DNA of 64,000 bases from Ignavibacteriota bacterium (GTDB lineage Bacteria; Bacteroidota; Ignavibacteria; Ignavibacteriales; Ignavibacteriaceae). The notes below the pieces were generated by a model that saw only the letters and a list, made by a program, of their open reading frames with translations, was not told the DNA's origin and searched no databases. The translations under genes were made by a program, and so were the position numbers. This document shows positions 33,532 through 42,999 of this stretch, one piece after another (positions within the stretch are counted from its first letter, which is position 1; every line of letters starts with the position of its first letter). The DNA is taken from the NCBI GenBank assembly GCA_013285405.1, contig CP053446.1, positions 3,023,001 through 3,087,000 on the forward strand, read 5' to 3'.

Positions 33532-36525
33532 ATGATGCAAAGTTCAAAAAAAATGCACAAAATTTTCATTTCAATAATAACTTTATTGCTTGGACTTCCC
33601 TTATTTGCTCAGAATTTAACTGAGAAATTTAATGATGCAATGAACGCATATAATAATCAGTTATACTCGGAAGCTTACAAAATATTTGATGAAGTTATAA
33701 AAGATTATGATGTAGAGGATGAACTTTATTCTGTCGCAAGATTTTATGCTGCAAACTCATTGTTGAAAATGGGTAAAAAGGACGAATCGACATCTGGTTT
33801 TGAGTACATTGTAAACAGCATAGTTTGGTCCAAATTCAGAGAAGAATCTCTATTCAAACTTGGTTTGATCTATTACGACCTGAATCGTTTTGCACTTTCA
33901 AGAAAAAATCATCTTATGCTTATCTATCAATATCCGAACAGCGAATATCTTGGCTCATCAATGTATTGGATTGGAGAATCTTATTCAGCCGAAGGTAAAC
34001 TGGATGATGCAATTGAATTTTTAACTCAGGCAATAGAAGATAAATCAGCCAATCGTTATCGTGATCATTCAATTTATGCGTTGGCAAGTATTTATGAAAA
34101 GAAACATGATTATCAGAATGCTGTGAAATATTATGATCAGCTTTTAACTTATCACTCAAATAGTTCTTTAGCTTTAGAAGCACAAGTCCGGATTGGTGTA
34201 TGTTATTTTTATCTGAAAGATTATTATAACTCGATACTTGAACTAAACAATCCGGATATACAGAAACTACCTACGGAGAATTTGTCTGAAGCATTATACC
34301 TTTTAGCAAATTCACATTACAGAGTAGAAGAATATAGTGATGCTGCGAATACATATTCTGAAGTGATTAAACGATTTCCAAACTCAGATATCTATCGAAA
34401 TTCACAATACGGATTAGCCTGGTCTTTGTTCCAGCAATCAAAATACGGTGAAGCTTATCAGGTTTTTAATACACTTTCAGAAGGTTATGATTCGATTGCA
34501 ATCAAATCATTTATTTGGAAGGGAGAATCAAAAAGGTATGCAGGACAAACTAATGAAGCGCTTGCAATCTTCCAGAATTTTCTTGTTAAATATCCGGATG
34601 ATCCATCCACAACATTGGTGGAGAATCTGATTGGATTGATTTACTTTGACCAAAACAAATTTGAACAATCAACACAATATCTGACTAATGCAACTTCGTC
34701 AGAAGATCCATTGACCAGAGCAAAAGCATTTACAATGATAGGCGAGATTGAATTACAAAATAAGAATTATATAAAAGCACGCGGAAATTTTGATCCGGCT
34801 GTAAGGATTTCTTCGGAGGAAAGTGAAGTTCATCTTCGGGCACTACTTGGTCTTGGTGTTTCTCTCTTTCATCTTGGAGATTATAATGAAGCAGTTGAAA
34901 ATTTTCGTCAGGCAGAAACTATCGATCCTGCTTTTGAACAGGATAAAATTAATTTCTATATGGCTGAAAGTTATTATTCATTAGGAAAATACCAGGAAGC
35001 GCTTTCCCGATATAATAATATAAAAAGTACTGAGATCGAATATGTCAGACAGGTAACTTACTCCAAGGGTTATTGTCAATTTAATCTTGGTAACTATTCT
35101 AATGCTGCATATCTGTTTTCTGAGTTTATTCAGAATTATCCGGATGATTTCAGAATGACTGATGCAAAGCTGCGTTTAGCCGATAGTTATTTTGGTTCAA
35201 AGAATTTTGCTGCAGCCAGTAAAATTTTCAAAGAAGTTTTCAAATCTGGTAAGTTCTCTTCCGATGATCCTTATACATATTTTCAGTATGCACAGGCACT
35301 TTATAAATCTGGTGAGTCGAATGCGGCGATAGATGAATTTCGAAATCTTCAAAAAAAATTTCCTGATTCAAAATATGGTGAAAGCTCACTCTTCACTATT
35401 GGATTTATAAGATTCCAGGAAGGAGAGTTTGAAGAAGCCATAAATGATTACAGAATGGTAATGCAGATTTATAAAAAATCTTCATTAACACCAGCAGTCT
35501 ATTACTCAATTGGTGATGCTTATTTTAATCTTGGAGAATATGACTCAGCTATCGTCAATTACAGAAATGTTTTAGCAAAATATCCTTCATCAGAATATGC
35601 GTATGATGCAATAAATGGAATGCAATACAGTTATGTAGCAGCCGGTAGATCGAATGAAGCTATCAATTTGATAGATAGATATGTTAGTCAAAATCCTAAT
35701 CTGAAATTCAGTGACCAAATATACTTTAAGAAGGGAGAAATTTATTACAGTCAGCGTGATTATGAAAATGCCAAATTGAGTTACCAGGAATTTTTAGTGA
35801 AGTACCCAAAAAGTTCTTTCGTACCGGAAGCTTACTACTGGTTAGGAAAAAGTTCGCAAAACCTGAAACAGGATGATGAAGCTATTTTTTATTTCAGCAA
35901 AGTATTTGACAATTACCCGGGTTCAGAATCCGCAGCGGTTTCGGTTATCGAATTAGGGAAAATGTATGAAGCAAAAGGTAATTATCAGGCGGGAATTGAT
36001 GTGCTGGAAAGAGCATCATCTAAATTGAAAGATTCACCTAGATTACCAGAAGTTCTTTTCCTCAAAGGTTCAGCATATATAAAAGTGGATGATGTTCAGA
36101 AAGCTTATGCAACTTTTGAAGAATTGGCGATGTATCACCCGGAAACAGTATTTGCTGATCGTGGAAAGATTGAAATGGGTCTGATTGATTTGGCGATTTC
36201 CAGATTTAATGAAGCTGATAAAAATTTTTTGGATGTTGCCGGACGAAGAACTGATGATCTTGGCGCAAAAGCACAATATCAATACGGAGTATCACTCTTT
36301 GAACAAGGTAAATATTCAGAAGCTGTTTCAGCGTTGGTTAGAGTTAGAACTGTTTTCTCACAGTACGAACCATGGATTTCCCGATCATACTTATTGATGG
36401 GCGATTGTTATGTGAAGATGAATGATAAAAGACAGGCTGAAGAAATGTATCGTGTCGTTGTAACCAAGCACAAAGGAAATGAACTTGGTGAAGAAGCAAG
36501 ACAAAAAATAAATAAACTTAAATGA
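33532..36525 (+). CDS. Large periplasmic TPR protein (YbgF/BamD-like repeat array)
   Basis: 997 aa. Signal peptide (about residues 8-27, ending LPLFAQ); the start is at 33532, 33535 or 33553 (the last fits the signal peptide best). Nearly the whole protein is TPR repeats, over a dozen, with many ending in the spacing 'YP.s.y...A' (KYPDDPSTT, QNYPDDFRM, KFPDSKYGE, KYPSSEYAY, KYPKSSFVP, NYPGSESAA). This is the pattern of the YbgF/CpoB and BamD families acting in outer-membrane or Tol-Pal coordination. It is the first gene of an operon with a barrel, a SPOR protein and ExbB-ExbD-TonB. It overlaps the next gene in ATGA form. Direct partners are not known. Confidence 0.85.
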   Translation: MMQSSKKMHKIFISIITLLLGLPLFAQNLTEKFNDAMNAYNNQLYSEAYKIFDEVIKDYDVEDELYSVARFYAANSLLKMGKKDESTSGFEYIVNSIVWSKFREESLFKLGLIYYDLNRFALSRKNHLMLIYQYPNSEYLGSSMYWIGESYSAEGKLDDAIEFLTQAIEDKSANRYRDHSIYALASIYEKKHDYQNAVKYYDQLLTYHSNSSLALEAQVRIGVCYFYLKDYYNSILELNNPDIQKLPTENLSEALYLLANSHYRVEEYSDAANTYSEVIKRFPNSDIYRNSQYGLAWSLFQQSKYGEAYQVFNTLSEGYDSIAIKSFIWKGESKRYAGQTNEALAIFQNFLVKYPDDPSTTLVENLIGLIYFDQNKFEQSTQYLTNATSSEDPLTRAKAFTMIGEIELQNKNYIKARGNFDPAVRISSEESEVHLRALLGLGVSLFHLGDYNEAVENFRQAETIDPAFEQDKINFYMAESYYSLGKYQEALSRYNNIKSTEIEYVRQVTYSKGYCQFNLGNYSNAAYLFSEFIQNYPDDFRMTDAKLRLADSYFGSKNFAAASKIFKEVFKSGKFSSDDPYTYFQYAQALYKSGESNAAIDEFRNLQKKFPDSKYGESSLFTIGFIRFQEGEFEEAINDYRMVMQIYKKSSLTPAVYYSIGDAYFNLGEYDSAIVNYRNVLAKYPSSEYAYDAINGMQYSYVAAGRSNEAINLIDRYVSQNPNLKFSDQIYFKKGEIYYSQRDYENAKLSYQEFLVKYPKSSFVPEAYYWLGKSSQNLKQDDEAIFYFSKVFDNYPGSESAAVSVIELGKMYEAKGNYQAGIDVLERASSKLKDSPRLPEVLFLKGSAYIKVDDVQKAYATFEELAMYHPETVFADRGKIEMGLIDLAISRFNEADKNFLDVAGRRTDDLGAKAQYQYGVSLFEQGKYSEAVSALVRVRTVFSQYEPWISRSYLLMGDCYVKMNDKRQAEEMYRVVVTKHKGNELGEEARQKINKLK

Positions 36526-38117
36526 TGAAATATTTATTAGTCATATTATTAATTTCTTGTTCAGTAATATTACCTCAAGGCGAAAATCCAAATGTGGAGT
36601 TGCCTGATTTCGTGATTCTTGGTAAGGATGTAATCTCAGTAAGAAAAGTTGATAAACTAAAACCTGATTATATCTCAACAGTTTCGGATGATTTTCTCAA
36701 ACCAGCATATAAACCTGACTTTCTGGAAGTTGCAGAGATTTCAAACCCTGTTGAGTCTGAATTATCACGACTTGATTCGGCAAATTTCAGAAAAGGTTTT
36801 CTTGAATTTAAAGCAGGATTAAACCAGCTTCCTGCAGGAAGATTAAATTATGTATTTCCTTACACAGGGGGAATGATCTACGGATTTGTGTCCGGGTATA
36901 ATCAGCGGGCTTATCAGGAAAATAGCGATAAACAAAATCTTCATGGAGGACTTGATTTCAGTTACAGCTTACCGACCGATATTAACGTTCTTCCGGGAAC
37001 CAGGTTTAAATTAAGCGGTGATCATTCAAAAAATATTTTCAAATTTTTTGGTTCAAATGATCCTGAACGCAAACGAAATTTAAATATTGGAAACACTTCT
37101 CTAAGTATTCAAAATCTGTATATGAAAGAATTTAATTTTGATCTCAGAAGCGGTGGAGAATTTACTTATGCAGATGATGAAAAATTTAATGAGTCAATTT
37201 TTTATGTAGATTTATTCACAAGGTTAAGATTTGCTAAATTTAGTATTAATCTGTCAGGATTGTATCAGCATCAGAACTTGAGCACTGACTCTCTTTCCGA
37301 TGCTAACACTGATGGATATTATTTCAGACCAACAGCATCACTAGAAATTTTCAAAAAGGTAATGTTGGAAGCTGGCATTACTTTTTCGGCATCCAAAGGT
37401 GATAACCTTAATGGTCTCTTTGCTTCCGGGAGTGCAGAGGTTGCAAAAAATCTGATACTGTTTGCTGAATATTCACCTATTGGTGAATACTTAACTGCCG
37501 GAAAATTTTTGCGTAATAATTATTATTATGACCAGCAGGATTTGAACCGAGTGTTTTTTAAAAAGAAGAATAAAATTAGAGCAACAATCAAGTATGAATA
37601 TGATAGATATTATCAGATAGATGGCGGAATTGAATTTTATGATGCAGATAATCTTCCGTATTATAACAATATAAATAACTCAGGTTACTTTGAAGTAATT
37701 ACAACAGATGCTACGAGCTGGGATATTTTTCTTAATATGCTTTATCATCTTGGACCTTTTGGATATTTCTATGGATCCGCAAATTATTTGAACGTTCAGG
37801 ATTCTGATTCCAGAAAAATCCCTTACAATCCGAATTTCAAAGCATCACTAATTTATGGATATGTTTTTTCTACAGAGTGGAAAGCAGAAACAAAGCTTGA
37901 TTACTTCTCTGAAAGGTATGCGGATATAGAAAATACCGATAGTAGAAAACTACCGGGTAATTTTGACTTGAGCTTAAAAGTTGACTATTCATTTCAGGAG
38001 AATTTTGGTGTATTTTTTGAATTAAATAATATTTTTAATACTAAAAGAACTCTATGGGAAGGATATCAGGAAGCGCCCATTGATGCACTTTTAGGAATTA
38101 ATTATTACTTTGACTAA
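36522..38117 (+). CDS. TonB-dependent-receptor-like outer-membrane beta-barrel
   Basis: 531 aa. Signal peptide about 20 residues (ending ILPQ). A short N-terminal stretch (VELPDFVILGKDVISV) recalls a plug-domain edge but the full plug domain appears missing. The rest is alternating beta strands with many Tyr/Phe residues, ending in GYQEAPIDALLGINYYFD with the terminal aromatic of an outer-membrane barrel. It shares ATGA overlap with the TPR gene and sits upstream of ExbB-ExbD-TonB. This could be the energised outer-membrane partner, though a plugless barrel would be atypical for a TonB receptor. Confidence 0.7.
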   Translation: MMKYLLVILLISCSVILPQGENPNVELPDFVILGKDVISVRKVDKLKPDYISTVSDDFLKPAYKPDFLEVAEISNPVESELSRLDSANFRKGFLEFKAGLNQLPAGRLNYVFPYTGGMIYGFVSGYNQRAYQENSDKQNLHGGLDFSYSLPTDINVLPGTRFKLSGDHSKNIFKFFGSNDPERKRNLNIGNTSLSIQNLYMKEFNFDLRSGGEFTYADDEKFNESIFYVDLFTRLRFAKFSINLSGLYQHQNLSTDSLSDANTDGYYFRPTASLEIFKKVMLEAGITFSASKGDNLNGLFASGSAEVAKNLILFAEYSPIGEYLTAGKFLRNNYYYDQQDLNRVFFKKKNKIRATIKYEYDRYYQIDGGIEFYDADNLPYYNNINNSGYFEVITTDATSWDIFLNMLYHLGPFGYFYGSANYLNVQDSDSRKIPYNPNFKASLIYGYVFSTEWKAETKLDYFSERYADIENTDSRKLPGNFDLSLKVDYSFQENFGVFFELNNIFNTKRTLWEGYQEAPIDALLGINYYFD

Positions 38118-38199
38118 TTCAATAAAAATGGTGGAACAATTTTTCAAATTATTAGTGAGAAATTTTGAACCAAAAAAATACACGTGATAGGTAAATAAA

Positions 38200-39912
38200 A
38201 TGATAAGCAAAGATGACCTTGTAAAAGTAGTTGCTCAAAAGTGTGGTGTTTCGGTTGAATCCTCATCATTCTTTTTTGAAGTGTTTGTAAACAGGTTGAG
38301 CAATAAACTCAAACCCGGAGACTTACTTCATTTTTACGATCTTGGTTTCTTCCATAAAAGAAATTGCCGTATTCAACTTGAGAAATCTCCTGACTCACCA
38401 ATTCCGAAATCATACTTGATCCAACTGGTTATATTTTCAGATGAGGCAAAAATTAAAAGTGATCTTAGCTCCATTCACTTTCTGAAAATTGCAAATCTGA
38501 AAACATTATGGGTTGATGACAAAGATTTTCAGAAAAGCCTTGCCGCAGGTGATTTTGCCCCGCATACAGAGAGAAATCAATTAATAAAATCCTTTGCAAC
38601 AAAAGCAGAGGTGATTATTGCCGGATTAAGAAAAGATTTTGACAACGAATTAGTTGAAGAACTCATAATTCCGCTTACATTCGATTTGAATTTTTTAATT
38701 AAAACCGGACAGAAAAATAAATCAACATCTAAGTCATCTGCTTCAAAAATTGCTGAAACAAAAAGTGATCCTAAACCTGTCGAGTCAAAGGAATCAATTG
38801 TTCCTAAAAAGGATTTTGAAGAGACAAAAACAGTTATTCAAAAAGATGCAAATGAAAATCCGGAAAAAGCTCTTCCATGGAATTATGGAGCAAAATTTTT
38901 AGACAAAGAAAAACAGCTTCAACCCGGCTCCAAAAATATTGAGGGTATTGAATCTGAGAAAAAAGGAATTCAGGTAAACAAAAATAATAGTCACGATAAA
39001 GTAAATGAATTTGAACCCGTCAGTTCGCATCTTTCTACAACTAAATCTGATGAAGAAGAAATTGACACAGTGAAATATATCGTCAGTACTATTTCAGAAT
39101 CAGTTGAAGATAAAGAAGATAAAAAGTTTACGGAAGTCAAATCAAAAACAGATTCATTTCGTTATCAGGCTGATAATTATAGAGATAAAAAAGGAGGGAA
39201 CGATAAGTTTCCGTTCAGGAAAACAAAAAATAACCGTGATTCAATCTATCGTGAAAGAAAAAGTTTTCTGCCGATAGTTTCGATTATGGCATTAGTTGTA
39301 ATTGGAGCAATCGTAATTTATTTATATGTTATAAAAGAAAAACCAGGAAGAATAGAACACACTAATATCGTACAGGATATTCAACCTCCTCCAACTGGCA
39401 ATGTCATCGAACGCGATTACGAGTACGCTGTAACTTATCCTTATCCGAAGTCAGATGAAAAAGTTGATATTTCCGGTTATGATCAGAATCTTTTTTCTGA
39501 ATCTAAAAATGAATCAGTCATAAACGAAAAGAATAAGTCTGAAAGTATAACTGAAACGACGACCGAGTTAAAAACAGAAAATAAATCTGATAAAAATAAA
39601 GAAGCGGAGAACAAAACAACCACAGAAATTAAAACACCACCACCAGTGGAGCAGAAAGAGAATACTGTTGCTGAACCAAAAGTGGAAAAGTCAAATAGAA
39701 TATTCCTGTATAAAAACTTTTATGTTGTTTATGTTGCATCATATAATTCTGAAGAAGATGTGAATCGTGCAGCAGACAGATATTTCGAATTAGGATATAA
39801 TGCAATCGTAGAGACAGTAGAGAGAGGAAGAAATCCTGAATACAAGTTAATAGTAGGTGATTTTACGTCGGAAGAATTTGCTAAACAATTTCAACAAAAA
39901 TATATTAAGTAA
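38200..39912 (+). CDS. HU-like/SPOR two-domain membrane protein
   Basis: 570 aa. Residues 1-75 look like an HU/IHF-type fold (MISKDDLVKVVAQKCGVS, then LKPGDLLHFYDLGFFHKRN), as in HU-domain proteins of Bacteroidota linked to SPOR tails. Residues about 180-350 are low-complexity and highly charged (Lys/Glu/Ser). One membrane segment occurs near 357-377 (PIVSIMALVVIGAIVIYLYV). The C-terminal SPOR domain (about 499-570; YVVYVASYNSEEDVNRAADR) binds denuded peptidoglycan. A cytoplasmic DNA-binding-like part and a periplasmic septal-wall-binding part suggest a link between chromosome and division site; this is inference. It lies directly before exbB. Confidence 0.75.
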   Translation: MISKDDLVKVVAQKCGVSVESSSFFFEVFVNRLSNKLKPGDLLHFYDLGFFHKRNCRIQLEKSPDSPIPKSYLIQLVIFSDEAKIKSDLSSIHFLKIANLKTLWVDDKDFQKSLAAGDFAPHTERNQLIKSFATKAEVIIAGLRKDFDNELVEELIIPLTFDLNFLIKTGQKNKSTSKSSASKIAETKSDPKPVESKESIVPKKDFEETKTVIQKDANENPEKALPWNYGAKFLDKEKQLQPGSKNIEGIESEKKGIQVNKNNSHDKVNEFEPVSSHLSTTKSDEEEIDTVKYIVSTISESVEDKEDKKFTEVKSKTDSFRYQADNYRDKKGGNDKFPFRKTKNNRDSIYRERKSFLPIVSIMALVVIGAIVIYLYVIKEKPGRIEHTNIVQDIQPPPTGNVIERDYEYAVTYPYPKSDEKVDISGYDQNLFSESKNESVINEKNKSESITETTTELKTENKSDKNKEAENKTTTEIKTPPPVEQKENTVAEPKVEKSNRIFLYKNFYVVYVASYNSEEDVNRAADRYFELGYNAIVETVERGRNPEYKLIVGDFTSEEFAKQFQQKYIK

Positions 39913-39935
39913 TAAAAATAAATATTTGGAGAGAA

Positions 39936-40592
39936 ATGAATTTAATTGAAATCTTTCTAAAGGGCGGAATGGTTATGTGGGCAATATTGTTCTGCTCTGT
40001 TGTAGCATTAGCAGTAGCTATCGATAGATTTTTAATCCTTCGTAAAGCTAAAATCAATGTACCTGCCTTCCTCGTCAGAATAAGAGGATTTATTAAAAGT
40101 AAAGATATGAGTGGAGCTGCATCATACTGCCTGAGAGAGAAATCTCCAATTGGTAATATGGTGAGAAAAGGTTTGAAAAAATTTGGTATGGGTCACGAAC
40201 GAGTTAAAGAAGCGATTGAAAATGCAGGCAGACAGGAAGTAAGCAAACTCGAAAAAGGATTATCAGTTCTTGCAACTGTAGCGGGAGTAGCTCCTTTGCT
40301 TGGATTTCTTGGTACTGTTACCGGTATGATTCAGGCATTTATGAGGATTGAGGATCTTGCAGGTGCTGCTAATCCCGGAGATCTCGCCGGAGGCATTTGG
40401 GAAGCTTTATTAACTACAGCATTTGGTTTAATCGTTGGAATTCCTGCGTACGTTGCGTATAACTATTTCCTGAGTGCAGTCAGCAAATTTGTGTCAGATA
40501 TGGAAACTGTCGCAAACGATGTAGTGGATACTATGCAGGATTCAACCAGAGCGGTAAATGAATTTGATGATGAAATTGAAGTTGAGATGTAG
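39936..40592 (+). CDS. exbB: MotA/TolQ/ExbB proton channel family protein
   Basis: 218 aa. Three membrane segments: GMVMWAILFCSVVALAVAID near residue 11, LLGFLGTVTGMIQAFM near 121, and TAFGLIVGIPAYVAYNYFL near 162. The conserved GLTVTG-type loop is present as GFLGTVTGMI, and AFGLIVGIPAY is diagnostic. It forms the proton channel with ExbD/TolR. Twenty-three bases after the HU/SPOR gene and 8 bp before exbD. TolQ and ExbB cannot be separated by sequence alone; the presence of a TonB protein two genes on favours ExbB. Confidence 0.9.
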   Translation: MNLIEIFLKGGMVMWAILFCSVVALAVAIDRFLILRKAKINVPAFLVRIRGFIKSKDMSGAASYCLREKSPIGNMVRKGLKKFGMGHERVKEAIENAGRQEVSKLEKGLSVLATVAGVAPLLGFLGTVTGMIQAFMRIEDLAGAANPGDLAGGIWEALLTTAFGLIVGIPAYVAYNYFLSAVSKFVSDMETVANDVVDTMQDSTRAVNEFDDEIEVEM

Positions 40593-40600
40593 GTAGAATT

Positions 40601-41005
40601 ATGAAGTTTAAATTATCAAATCAACCATTAAGCGTGTTCTCGTATGCCTCACTCACGGATATGGTATTGTTGTTACTGATTTTTTTCTTGCTGTCATCAC
40701 AATTCGTAATCCAAACCGGTGTAAAGGTGAAATTACCTGGTTCAAAAACAAACGAGCTTTCGGATGCAACTAAATTAGTTGTAACAATAACTTCTGCAGG
40801 TGTTGTGTATGCGGGAGCTGATCAAACAACAATTGAGTTATTGTCAGGTAAACTACTTGAATTGAAAGGTGCAGCGGAGGAAGGGAGTCTTATAATCAGG
40901 GCTGATAAGACTGTACAGATTGACCTGGTAATAAAAGTTATTGATGCCGCAAAATCTGTTGGAATTGGAAAATTTACAATCGAAACTGAGAAAGAAAATA
41001 TTTAA
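40601..41005 (+). CDS. exbD: ExbD/TolR family biopolymer transport protein
   Basis: 134 aa. One N-terminal membrane segment with the conserved Asp for proton passage (YASLTDMVLLLLIFFLLSSQ). The periplasmic domain has VKVKLPGSKTNEL and IRADKTVQIDLVIKVIDAAK typical of ExbD/TolR. It pairs with the preceding ExbB and lies 11 bp before tonB. Stop TAA is followed by a perfect SD for the next gene. Confidence 0.92.
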   Translation: MKFKLSNQPLSVFSYASLTDMVLLLLIFFLLSSQFVIQTGVKVKLPGSKTNELSDATKLVVTITSAGVVYAGADQTTIELLSGKLLELKGAAEEGSLIIRADKTVQIDLVIKVIDAAKSVGIGKFTIETEKENI

Positions 41006-41016
41006 GGAGGTCTGCT

Positions 41017-41715
41017 ATGTCTTCCAAAAAACGTTCTGGGATATCTTATGCTATTTCATTTGTGCTTCATGGAATAGGTTTTCTGCTTCTTCTTTTTATT
41101 AATTTATCTTTTGATTATACACCTTCTGATTATGTAGAATTAACATTTGGTATAGAAGGTCAATCTGGTTCATCTGGTGCACAAGGAAATAATATTAGTA
41201 TTATTAAAGAAGTGCCTAAACCAAATGAGAAGGAGCAATCGAAAGAAAAAAATCCTGAAGTAAAAGAGGTGGATCTGCCTGTTGCAATAAATACAGAAAA
41301 TGAAAGCGAAATAAAACCTGCGAATAATGATAAGGAAATTGCAGAAGAGAAAACAGAAAAGAATACTGAAACCCTGACTTCAAACTCAAATTTGGGTGAG
41401 GAAGGAAATAATAGTAATGCACAGGGTGATTTTGGATTTGATATTGATTGGGGTGGAAAAGGTACAAGAAAAATTTATAGTTTTATCCTGCCTCAATATC
41501 CTGAAGGAGTTAAAAAAGAAGTTAACATAAAATTACAGTTTACAATTTTGCCTGATGGTACTGTGGGAACTATCATCCCCAAAATGAAAGCAGATACAAG
41601 ATTGGAGAACGCAGCTATCAATTCACTAAGGCAGTGGAGATTCGAAGCGCTTAGTTCTCATCAAAAACAGGTTGAACAAACAGCAGTTATTATTTTTCCT
41701 TACCGGCTGCAGTAG
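41017..41715 (+). CDS. tonB: TonB-family energy transducer
   Basis: 232 aa. N-terminal membrane anchor (ISYAISFVLHGIGFLLLLFI, about 9-30), a Glu/Lys/Asn-rich spacer (about 55-130), and a TonB C-terminal domain (about 155-232: LPQYPEGVKKEVNIKLQFTI, ending in RLENAAINSLRQWRFE). The ribosome site AAGGAGGT (41004-41011) is the strongest in this operon. It passes proton-motive energy to outer-membrane proteins. The last 26 bp overlap a reverse-strand gene. Confidence 0.9.
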   Translation: MSSKKRSGISYAISFVLHGIGFLLLLFINLSFDYTPSDYVELTFGIEGQSGSSGAQGNNISIIKEVPKPNEKEQSKEKNPEVKEVDLPVAINTENESEIKPANNDKEIAEEKTEKNTETLTSNSNLGEEGNNSNAQGDFGFDIDWGGKGTRKIYSFILPQYPEGVKKEVNIKLQFTILPDGTVGTIIPKMKADTRLENAAINSLRQWRFEALSSHQKQVEQTAVIIFPYRLQ

Positions 41716-41983
41716 GTTTTTTGTAATAGAATTTATAAAAGATGTACTCTGCGATTGTTAACAGAGTCAGAGAAAAAGTATCTCTGTCATAATAAATTCC
41801 TAATCCTTCCGGTTCCATAATAAATTTTGCGATCATTCCGGTTATCGACCACCCTACAGCAAAGAGAATTAAAATTAGACTGACATTCAGTAGAGCACTT
41901 GAGGTTCCATCATTCTGCCATTTCCATGTAAAAATCAGAAGTAAGAAAAGAAAATGTGCGGAATAAATTACGGCTGAAATCAT
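41690..41983 (-). CDS. Small conserved-looking membrane protein, 97 aa
   Basis: Three hydrophobic segments (about residues 5-20, 30-55 and 68-85). No recognised motif. It is the last gene of a reverse-strand four-gene run. Its ATG lies 1 bp after the upstream gene's stop and its 3' end overlaps tonB by 26 bp. Tight packing in the run supports a real gene. It may act with the DUF2085 protein as an inner-membrane complex, but there is no sequence proof. Confidence 0.6.
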   Translation of the reverse strand: MISAVIYSAHFLFLLLIFTWKWQNDGTSSALLNVSLILILFAVGWSITGMIAKFIMEPEGLGIYYDRDTFSLTLLTIAEYIFYKFYYKKPTAAGKEK

Positions 41984-41984
41984 T

Positions 41985-42488
41985 TTAAAATATTTGGTTT
42001 CGTTTATTTATTATTGCAGTTCCAACAATACCACCAATAATACCGGATATCGGATACGTAATAAAATTTGTGATAGTAATGAGAAAAGTATAATAAAAAG
42101 AAAATCCTTTAGTATGTATATCTTCAGTAATTTTATGGAGTATTTTTAGTGATTCATCGGCAGCCGTACCCAAATTCAGATCCTTTACAAGTTTTTCTGC
42201 TTGCGGCAATGTGGATATAATTTCACTTGACTTGGTAATGTAAGTGATAATTACGTCAAAGCTACTTGCGAAAAAAGCAGCTACAATTGCAGTCAGAACT
42301 CCGATTAAAATTCCGGTACCTGTATTAATTTTTAATAAATCTGGCTGAGATTTTTTGTAAATGAAAATAGCAAATCCTGAAGCGAAGGGAACCAGCAAAC
42401 AACAAGCAACACCTTGCATCGACTGAATGGCAGTTGGTATTGCTGCACCAAAACCACAAATTAATGCTGATAAAAACTTTTTATTCAT
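41985..42488 (-). CDS. Membrane protein of unknown function, 167 aa
   Basis: Four hydrophobic segments, beginning near FLSALICGFGAAIPTA, then VACCLLVPFASGFAIFIY, GTGILIGVLTAIVAAFFASS and a C-terminal FITYPISGIIGGIVGTAII. The layout (glycine-rich helices, periplasmic helical loop) resembles DUF4199-type proteins but I cannot confirm this. It overlaps the DUF2085 gene by 8 bp and is directly followed by a 97-aa membrane gene, so it is co-expressed. Confidence 0.6.
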   Translation of the reverse strand: MNKKFLSALICGFGAAIPTAIQSMQGVACCLLVPFASGFAIFIYKKSQPDLLKINTGTGILIGVLTAIVAAFFASSFDVIITYITKSSEIISTLPQAEKLVKDLNLGTAADESLKILHKITEDIHTKGFSFYYTFLITITNFITYPISGIIGGIVGTAIINKRNQIF

Positions 42489-42990
42489 TTTTCAAAACTT
42501 TTTTGATGAATAAATAATCTTCTAATTCTGAAATGATAAGTAGTAGAAGAAAGCTTCCGAAAATTAATCCTGTTAGAGATGCAACAATTTTTGAATATTG
42601 ATATAATCCCATCAGAACAGAAATAATATCAAGAAGCATCGGCAGAGACATAAATATGAATATCTTTTTATCTATATGAATTGGTTTCCGGAATAAATTA
42701 ATCAGACAAGTTATAAATGCCCCAAAATAAATTCCTGCACATCTTGCACATACAAGTAAATGTTCATTACCAATCGTGATACATCTTGCTGAATCCTGAT
42801 GACACATTGTCGAGTAAGTTCTTGCAAATAGAAATTGAAGGAAAGAGTTATCAATATCAAGCAACACTGGTGTTAAAAATCCATAAATCCATATTCCCAA
42901 TAATGAAAGAATAGAAATACATAAAAAAATAAAATTCATTTTGGAAACCTGATAAGTCTGCGGAGATTTATTAAATAGCTGAAGATTCAA
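42481..42990 (-). CDS. DUF2085 membrane protein
   Basis: 169 aa. Four hydrophobic segments and the diagnostic Cys/His motif TYSTMCHQDSARCITIG followed by LVCARCAGIYFGAF, the signature of DUF2085. The Cys residues could bind metal or a redox partner; the family's role is unknown. It is the second gene of a reverse-strand run, 9 bp after a beta-propeller gene, and overlaps the next gene by 8 bp. Confidence 0.8.
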   Translation of the reverse strand: MNLQLFNKSPQTYQVSKMNFIFLCISILSLLGIWIYGFLTPVLLDIDNSFLQFLFARTYSTMCHQDSARCITIGNEHLLVCARCAGIYFGAFITCLINLFRKPIHIDKKIFIFMSLPMLLDIISVLMGLYQYSKIVASLTGLIFGSFLLLLIISELEDYLFIKKVLKNE

Positions 42991-42999
42991 GTCAGAGAC

